A stretch of 49,875 nt of DNA from Acidimicrobiaceae bacterium (lineage in GTDB: Bacteria > Actinomycetota > Acidimicrobiia > Acidimicrobiales > RAAP-2): contig PMLJ01000024.1 of the NCBI GenBank assembly GCA_003158855.1, positions 19,150-69,024 of the forward strand, read 5' to 3'. The notes beneath the pieces are model-generated. The model searched no databases, was not told where the DNA came from, and saw only the letters and a list, made by a program, of their open reading frames with translations. The translations under genes and the position numbers were made by a program. Shown here one piece after another: positions 44,864 to 49,875 of this stretch (position 1 is the stretch's first letter; the number at the start of each line of letters is the position of its first letter).

Positions 44864-45439
44864 ATGCCCCGCTTAATCGATCCCGTGATCGCCCCAGGCT
44901 CATTGAGCGGCGTTCCCCAGCCAAATCTTGAAGTTGACGACCGTTCCTTTCTTCGGCCATGGGCTCTTGAAGATGTCTCCGTAGTGGTCCGCGCATACAG
45001 TGATCCTGAGATTCAGAAATGGATCCCGTACTCGTTCGATGCGGCTGAGGCTGAACAAGTCATTGGGAGGTGGACTGAGACATGGCGAAACGAGACAGGC
45101 GCGTGTTGGGCCATTGCGAAGAAATCCGACAATTGCGCATTCGGCCGATTTGCGTTCCAAACCATCGATCTCATCGGAGGCTCGGCCGAGATTGCATATT
45201 GGTTACTCCCGCAATCAAGAGGCGAAGGCTATGCGCCACTTGCAACTACCGCGATTCGTGAATGGGCATTCGGTCAATTAGGGCTCCATCGATTGGAACT
45301 AATCCACTCAGTACACAACGTTGCATCGTGTCGTGTCGCCACGAAAGCAGGATTTGAACTTGAAGGGATACTGAAGAGTGAGTGCCTTTATAGAGACGGG
45401 TGGCATGATACGCACTTGCATGCCCGCGTGCGTGAGTAA
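44864..45439 (+). CDS. GNAT acetyltransferase, RimJ/RimL type
   Basis: 191 residues. The GNAT pattern is clear: FLRPWALEDVSVVVRAYSDPEIQKWIPY at the start, GSAEIAYWLLPQSRGEGYAPLATTAI with the acetyl-CoA loop, LHRLELIHSVHNVASCRVATKAGFELEGIL, ending in an HDTHLHARVRE tail. The family acetylates N-termini of ribosomal or other proteins, or small molecules. The ATG at 44864 fits the family; an open extension upstream overlaps the recombinase relic. It has lower GC than the left of the window. Confidence 0.85.
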   Translation: MPRLIDPVIAPGSLSGVPQPNLEVDDRSFLRPWALEDVSVVVRAYSDPEIQKWIPYSFDAAEAEQVIGRWTETWRNETGACWAIAKKSDNCAFGRFAFQTIDLIGGSAEIAYWLLPQSRGEGYAPLATTAIREWAFGQLGLHRLELIHSVHNVASCRVATKAGFELEGILKSECLYRDGWHDTHLHARVRE

Positions 45440-45619
45440 CTTCTTCCGGGAAACTCTTTCGCTGCCTTCATCGGAGCATTAGTTGTTTCAGAGCAAGTGT
45501 CGGAGACCCGACACAGCAGGAAGACAACCATGCTTGGCGGCTTAGCTTGGCGAAGGACAGACTGGCGGCGGAGACCCCACGCAACAGGTTTCTTGCCTGA
45601 CACTGGCGCATGGCAGATG

Positions 45620-45895
45620 CTATTTCTCGTGGCCCACGTGCCACTTGGCGCATGTGCCACATCGATAGACACTCATTGGCGCACGGTCGCGCTTCATCAG
45701 TAACCGAGCGCGTGCCTCGGCCTCGTCGCGCTTCGCGTAGCCCATCTTGGGCTGACCCTTCAACGTAGTGTGCGCACGCGGACCGCGTCCAAGTGAGGTT
45801 CCGGCCCCTCTTCCTCGACCTCCGTAACGGCTTGACCAATAGAAAACAAGAACCAGCAACACCACGGCGGCAATCAGCACGCCGACAGTGCTCAT
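45620..45895 (-). CDS. Small membrane-anchored protein with C-terminal Cys/His knuckle
   Basis: 91 residues. N-terminal helix (VGVLIAAVVLLVLVFYW), a Gly/Arg-rich linker, an acidic-basic helix (KRDEAEARARLLMKRD) and the C-terminal YRCGTCAKWHVGH. CxxC-x2-HxxH could bind Zn2+. I recall similar C-termini in small actinobacterial proteins of unknown role. ATG start at 45895. It is oriented against the GNAT gene. Confidence 0.65.
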   Translation of the reverse strand: MSTVGVLIAAVVLLVLVFYWSSRYGGRGRGAGTSLGRGPRAHTTLKGQPKMGYAKRDEAEARARLLMKRDRAPMSVYRCGTCAKWHVGHEK

Positions 45896-46719
45896 GACAG
45901 CTCAGCCCAAAAGTGACAGCACACGCGCACGACGGTCGCACGATTACCAGTTCTTGGACGGAAAAGCTGCATACCGACCCTCCTTTGCCAGGACCACACG
46001 ATCGGCTTGTGCTCACGCAAGTGAGCTCATCCTTCTGGGCTCTGTAAGAAATCTAGCTTCGGAAGGGCCACAATGGAGAGTTGGAATAGCAGCGCGATTC
46101 AATGACTGGTCTTTGCACCGAATCTGCCGATGAAGCGATACTCCGCGCCGCGGACTGCACGTCGCTGAATGGGCGATGGTCGCCAGTATTTTGGTTCCAC
46201 GACGTGCAACTCAATTAAGGGAGGATGTGCTTTCAAGACCCGCTAGACGATCCTTGCTCTCGGGGAAGAACACCACAGCGATCTGAGAGCTGCTGAAGGC
46301 CACCAAATCAATGGTGCCCGCATGAGATTAAACACCTGCCGACTTTAATTCGCTGAATGGGAACGAATGGTGTCGCCGCGAGAACAGGCCGTTTGTCTCG
46401 ACGGAGATTGACTCCGCATCGAGCGAAATCCGGACGGGCCTTCCGAATCGCGCATCTCGACAATGTGTGACTCCGCTGTCGAACCAGGTAAACGAACCAA
46501 GACGGGCCCCCTCAATCGGGTTGTTTGGAGACGATTGACGTGGGCACTTTCGTCACAGGCTACGGCGCTCGGATTCCAGACTCGGTCAGCAAGTAGCTCC
46601 AAAGGGGGCCACTTGAGGTAGGACCGACGTGAGAGTTCTACCACCTAATGGCACTGGCGCAACATCGACCAGCCAATCGAAGGGCGGCGCAACTCGTCGG
46701 AATAGGGCAGGATGGAACG
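45896..46719. other. Long stretch without a confident gene
   Basis: About 820 bases. A minus-strand frame ending at 46211 reads GTIDLVAFSSSQIAVVFFPE and looks protein-like for some 37 codons, but it begins after a stop and has no start; it may be a gene relic. The motif TCGCTGAATGGG occurs near 46163 and again near 46349. The repeat at 46504-46523 matches 41888-41906. Nothing else is supportable. Confidence 0.4.
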
Positions 46720-47175
46720 ATGAGTGATCGTTGCCAAAAGCGGGCACGAGCCCTAGTTATCGCAGGCCTTGCGGTGAACGTCTTTGCCGCACTAGTTGAT
46801 CTGATCAACGTCTACGGAGACGGGACTTACAAGTACCTGCGTTTCTCGGGCATGTTCGAGATCTTCTTGGGTCCTCTCGCCGCGCTCTCCGCAGCCGGGG
46901 CCTGGTGGTTCTTAACAAAGTTGATGGCTGAGAGTTCCACGCAGCGACTACTTCTTGAACGAGCAATGTACTGGTTTGCCGTCGAAGTCCTGCTTGGGGT
47001 GGTCGCCTCAGTGAATGTTGGATGGCACACGTCGATCACGACTTGGAGTGGCTCCGTCATTTGGCTTATGGGAATGGGTGGAACAATAGAAGCAATCGGC
47101 ATCGTTTCACTGGCTCGAGTGTTCGGAGCAGCTACTTTCCAAGGCAGCGAGAATCAAGAGCCTTCAATCGAATAG
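46720..47175 (+). CDS. Membrane protein of unknown function, four transmembrane segments
   Basis: 151 residues from ATG 46720. Hydrophobic segments at about 9-29, 40-63, 83-102 and 110-132; the motif TYKYLRFSGMFEIFLGPLAA lies around the second. The C-terminus is polar. No family recognised. It is preceded by a weak GGA. An isolated gene in the gene-poor zone, with codon use in keeping with a real gene. Could be a stress or transport accessory protein, but there is no evidence for either. Confidence 0.6.
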   Translation: MSDRCQKRARALVIAGLAVNVFAALVDLINVYGDGTYKYLRFSGMFEIFLGPLAALSAAGAWWFLTKLMAESSTQRLLLERAMYWFAVEVLLGVVASVNVGWHTSITTWSGSVIWLMGMGGTIEAIGIVSLARVFGAATFQGSENQEPSIE

Positions 47176-47398
47176 GCGAGAAATGGCGCCTAACGTTTCA
47201 CCGCGGTGACGAGCGTGATCTTGGTCTCCTGTTCTTGGGGACTGTCTGGCGTCGGAGACCCGGCTTGACAGGTCTGCAACCCTGCACTGGCGGCTACGCA
47301 ACTGACAATGGGCGTGCCGGGAGAACAGGGTGCACAGTTGGCGGCTGACGATTCACAAGGTGGATTTCAGTCGAGAATGTCGAGGATGATCGTACGAC

Positions 47399-47698
47399 CT
47401 ACAGACCTTCGAGCAGGTCACGCAGCGCAGCGGTGTGAACGTAGAGGGCCTTGCGCCCGGTTCGGGTGAGCATGATCGTGGTAAGTGATGCTGCTCCGGT
47501 GCCCGATTTCTCGGTTTCGATGTAGCCGGCCTCTTCAAGTTTGCGCAGATGAGTGATCAGGTTTCCTGAAGTCAGGCCGATCAAGTCCTGGAGCCTGGTG
47601 AACGAGAGGGTGTCACCGTCCAGGAGTGTCGCGAGCGTGGCCATGATCCGAAGGCGTGCGGGGACGTGGATCAGCGGGTCAAGATCCTCTGTGGTCAC
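47399..47698 (-). CDS. Winged-helix transcriptional regulator (MarR/ArsR-like single domain)
   Basis: 99 residues. DPLIHVPARLRIMATLATL, FTRLQDLIGLTSGNLITHLRKLEEAGYIET (recognition helix), then a wing and LTRTGRKALYVHTAALRDLL. This is the pattern of small wHTH repressors found beside membrane proteins. GTG start at 47698, 10 bases after the stop of a 44-residue membrane peptide gene, so the two are probably one operon. The PsiE-like gene is divergent (promoter gap 47844-47965) and could be a target. The ligand is unknown. Confidence 0.88.
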   Translation of the reverse strand: MTTEDLDPLIHVPARLRIMATLATLLDGDTLSFTRLQDLIGLTSGNLITHLRKLEEAGYIETEKSGTGAASLTTIMLTRTGRKALYVHTAALRDLLEGL

Positions 47699-47708
47699 TC
47701 GAACACCC

Positions 47709-47843
47709 TTACGCGCGGCGCCTCAAGACCTGAACGGTCGCAAAGCCGACCAGCACGGCGCAAAGTCCGATGCCGGAGACTAACCACGCCGCAATCGGTC
47801 CGGTGCTGGTCACCTTCTGAACTAATTTGCTGCATTCGTTCAT
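47709..47843 (-). CDS. Small membrane peptide, 44 residues, upstream of the regulator
   Basis: ATG 47843. A polar N-terminus (MNECSKLVQKVTSTG) is followed by one membrane helix (IAAWLVSGIGLCAVLVGFATV) and a basic C-terminal end (RRRA). The spacing to the regulator (10 bases) and codon use suggest a real gene. GGAG is directly against the ATG, so the start is uncertain. Its role may be to sense or sequester the regulator, by analogy only. Confidence 0.5.
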   Translation of the reverse strand: MNECSKLVQKVTSTGPIAAWLVSGIGLCAVLVGFATVQVLRRRA

Positions 47844-47965
47844 CTCCGTCCGGTCGGTCCGCGGCTCACAACGTCGCTCCATTCACAACGATGTTCCGAA
47901 GTATTTGACACGAGTCATCTGATGGCCAGCCCGTGACCAACCGGCTGTTGCTATCGTTCGTCGTA

Positions 47966-48430
47966 ATGGTTGACGTGACTAACGAGGACAAGAAGCCAGT
48001 TTTTGCGACCGACGCCATCGTACGGTGGTCGATCATCACGATCGAATACGCGATCGCGGCCAGTCTGCTGCTCGTTGCCGGCATCGTGTTGGTGCGAACC
48101 ATCGTCGATTTCCTGAGCCACTGGGGGGCATTCCCTCAATCAGTCGTGGGCGCAATCGACGGCATCTTGGTGGTCATCATCCTGCTCGACATCGCCCACA
48201 CGGTGTTTGGGCATCTGCGAGCCTCGGCGTTTCCGGTGCGGCCCTTCCTCGTGATTGGTATTCTCGCGGGCGTACGAGACATCCTCAGCTCTTCCGCACA
48301 CCTCACTCTCAGTAGCTCCTTCACGCAAGCCAATTTCAACGACACGCTGATTTCGCTCGGCGTCGGGGTCGGCGTCGTGGTCTTCCTTCTTCTCGGACTT
48401 CTGGTCCTTCGCTTCAGCGAGCGCACCTAA
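47966..48430 (+). CDS. PsiE-family phosphate-starvation-inducible-like membrane protein
   Basis: 154 residues from ATG 47966 (a GTG at 47933 is an alternative). Four hydrophobic helices, with an internal ILLDIAHTVFGHLR stretch characteristic of PsiE-type proteins, and a Ser-rich loop (DILSSSAHLTLSSS). PsiE function is not established in any organism. Divergent from the membrane peptide and wHTH regulator, so it may be regulated by that repressor. The name rests on the four-helix pattern and general similarity. Confidence 0.7.
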   Translation: MVDVTNEDKKPVFATDAIVRWSIITIEYAIAASLLLVAGIVLVRTIVDFLSHWGAFPQSVVGAIDGILVVIILLDIAHTVFGHLRASAFPVRPFLVIGILAGVRDILSSSAHLTLSSSFTQANFNDTLISLGVGVGVVVFLLLGLLVLRFSERT

Positions 48431-48962
48431 GAAAGCGACTACTGACTTCGGGCCTGCAGCCGTCCGTGTTGCCTTGCGAATCGACTCCAACAATGCAAAA
48501 TGATGACAAGCAACCGAGGGACCAGCGTCGCAGACGGACGATTCAAAGGCGATGGCACGGCCCAGATACCGTTCCGTTTTAGGCCTCATAGTTCTGCAAC
48601 CTTGCACTGGCTGTGAGAAGAATATTGGTGTCGGAGGCGGGACGCCCGCCACCCCTCACCGGGAGGCATCCCAGTCTGGCTCTTGGCCATGGTGGTGCCT
48701 CCTCGTTGGTGTGAAGACGACAACCCTACTCCCCCGTGTGACTAGATGCACGTCGGAACTCGCAGGACATCGGGGTGGTGACTGTGATGGTGTTTCCGTT
48801 CATTGTGGAGCCTGACTTCGTCTCATGTTTTCGCGGATCGAACAGCCGATACCATGAGGGCAGCGGGCCCGGTACTAAGGGGAGGCCGTCCCACTCGTGT
48901 TGTGCGACGGCGCGTGCACCTGGCCCGTATCCGGGACTGTCGAGAGTGGGGAGGGAGGAATC
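48431..48962. other. Intergenic stretch with repeat-like hairpins
   Basis: No confident gene. It contains a copy of the recurring GTGTCGGAGGC motif (48628-48643) with its own stem GGCGGG-ACG-CCCGCC (48636-48650), and the TCTGCAACCTTGCACTGGCTG element at about 48594. The last 30 bases carry the ribosome site GGGAGGGAGGA of the acidic protein gene. Confidence 0.45.
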
Positions 48963-49337
48963 ATGGACAAGGACGAACAAGGACTGGAACTCGAAGATGA
49001 GATCTTCGAGGAGATCACCGAAGAAGAGGAGGACGAGACCTCCTTGGATGCGGCGCTGCTCGACGAGGACGAGGCGGAGGACGAGTTCGTCCAGGGATCG
49101 GTCGACGCCGAAGACCTGGCGGCGGGGTTCAACGCCATGATCCCGACGAGGGAGATCGACGTGGACGAGGACACCCAGGGAGACGAGGTGGTAGAAGCCG
49201 GCGGCGAGGAGCCGCTGACCGAGTTCGAGGTCACCGGCGAGGCCAACGGCGTAGTGCACGGCGACGAGATCGAACTCGATCTGGAGGACGCACTGACGAC
49301 CGGCAGGACCGCTACCGAGGCGCCCGAGGGCGACTAG
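48963..49337 (+). CDS. Very acidic hypothetical protein
   Basis: 124 residues, of which about 48 are Asp or Glu against one Lys and two Arg. Long acidic runs occur (EEITEEEEDE, LLDEDEAEDE). There is no signal peptide or membrane segment, and a central less charged patch, LAAGFNAMIPTREIDVD. The strong ribosome site GGAGGGAGGA precedes the ATG, so it is expressed. The charge pattern could mimic nucleic acid or bind a basic protein, but I recognise no family. Isolated in the gene-poor zone. Confidence 0.7.
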   Translation: MDKDEQGLELEDEIFEEITEEEEDETSLDAALLDEDEAEDEFVQGSVDAEDLAAGFNAMIPTREIDVDEDTQGDEVVEAGGEEPLTEFEVTGEANGVVHGDEIELDLEDALTTGRTATEAPEGD

Positions 49338-49612
49338 GCATTCTGGTCCGCACTGTCGATGCTGGACGGACGAGTCAAGCTCGTCCGGGATGCTCGAACC
49401 GGGCCGGGATTAATCGATCTCGGATGTATCGGAGCCTTCCCACTGACTGGTGTCGGAGGGCCGACGTGCACAATCCGACTGGCGGATTGAACAATGGTCG
49501 ATCGCGAGTTAGGTTCGTCCCCGGGCGACAGCCTTCTTGTCGGCTGATACTCAGGTTTACTTGCATCAGTATGGCGTTTGTTTCCGCTTGATCTCGGCCT
49601 GCGACGATGTCG
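49338..49612. other. Short gap with a hairpin-repeat copy
   Basis: Holds the GTGTCGGAGGGCCGAC motif copy at 49450-49465. No gene is supported here. Confidence 0.4.
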
Positions 49613-49873
49613 TCACTGTGACCGATCATCGGCTGTACGGCGGAGCTGGAGCGCCAGGCTGGGAACGACGAATGACGCGAGGAAGATCGGGAGAAAACTC
49701 TTTCCGGTGCATCGGAAGGCGACGGTTTGACTCTCGGCGGCGTCGAAGTTCTGAGTTCGGCTGGAGTTTCGGCCATTGCGAACTTGCAGGGTGTGACGTC
49801 CAGGTTCAATTGGTATCTCGATCGTGTCGTTCATTTCGAGCGATCCGGCACGCCGACCGTCAACCACGATGTC
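49613..49873 (-). CDS. Partial gene cut by the right window edge (membrane-anchored, PEGA-like)
   Basis: Minus-strand frame open from the edge, ending at 49613. It reads VVDGRRAGSLEMNDTIEIPI, EPGRHTLQVRNGR, then a short beta-rich part and a C-terminal hydrophobic helix (FLPIFLASFVVPSLALQL) followed by basic residues. The G(x)H(x)(L)QV beta pattern is that of PEGA-like carbohydrate-binding or surface repeats. The start lies outside the window, and no catalytic residues are in view. Confidence 0.6.
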   Translation of the reverse strand, partial: DIVVDGRRAGSLEMNDTIEIPIEPGRHTLQVRNGRNSSRTQNFDAAESQTVAFRCTGKSFLPIFLASFVVPSLALQLRRTADDRSQ

Positions 49874-49875
49874 GT

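Noticed and set aside
46345-46644. 99-codon minus-strand frame
   Set aside because: No ribosome site, no recognisable domain and low-complexity composition; not called as a gene.

Overview
The window is about 50 kb of high-GC DNA from a chromosome-like region of an actinobacterium. Many GTG starts, coupled start/stop overlaps (ATGA, GTGA, TAATG), a fused IcmF-type mutase, a DUF6941-like protein and several actinobacterial-looking hypotheticals fit that phylum. The class Acidimicrobiia is my best guess, by inference only. I saw no convincing tRNA, rRNA, CRISPR array, intact insertion sequence or replication origin.

Layout. Positions 1-12.9 kb hold housekeeping and acyl-CoA genes: a 5'-truncated oligopeptidase B, a membrane protein, a flavin reductase facing an alpha/beta hydrolase, a MaoC hydratase coupled to MutY, an acyl-CoA dehydrogenase, a nickel/cobalt permease, a CoA-ester lyase, an NlpC/P60 cell-wall hydrolase and a divergent Lgt-like membrane protein. 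At 12.9-16.3 kb lie a decayed dihydrofolate-reductase-like pseudogene and three envelope proteins, including a CapA-like and a phosphodiester-glycosidase-like pair. From 16.4 to 24.4 kb come a PemK-like fusion, a second acyl-CoA dehydrogenase, and most of the leucine pathway (ilvE, leuB, then divergently greA-leuC-leuD), plus a FabG-like reductase. From 24.6 to 32 kb are a cytoplasmic BtuF-like protein, the fused B12-dependent mutase icmF, a quinone oxidoreductase, and a tight operon of GNAT acetyltransferase, deacetylase and universal stress protein. From 32 to 40.8 kb are an aldo/keto reductase, a coupled sphingosine-1-phosphate-lyase-like enzyme and FGGY kinase beside a full-length SWEET-like transporter, leuA with a classical leader-peptide attenuator, a second aldo/keto reductase and a secreted protein.

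From about 40.8 kb to the end the character changes. Gene density drops, gaps are long, and there are broken genes (ABC-2 permease, the 3' end of a serine recombinase) and short dispersed repeats. Between these sit small intact genes: a secreted hydrolase, a RimJ-type GNAT, small membrane proteins, a winged-helix regulator, a PsiE-like protein and a very acidic protein. This looks like a plasticity zone.

How the genes work together. leuA, leuB, leuC, leuD and ilvE give leucine synthesis from 2-oxoisovalerate, with leuA under predicted leucine-codon attenuation. The acyl-CoA dehydrogenases, MaoC, CoA lyase, FabG and IcmF suggest active acyl-CoA and branched-chain metabolism. The best candidates for undescribed biology are the kinase/lyase/SWEET cluster, the acetylation writer-eraser-target operon, and the leaderless leucine leader peptide.
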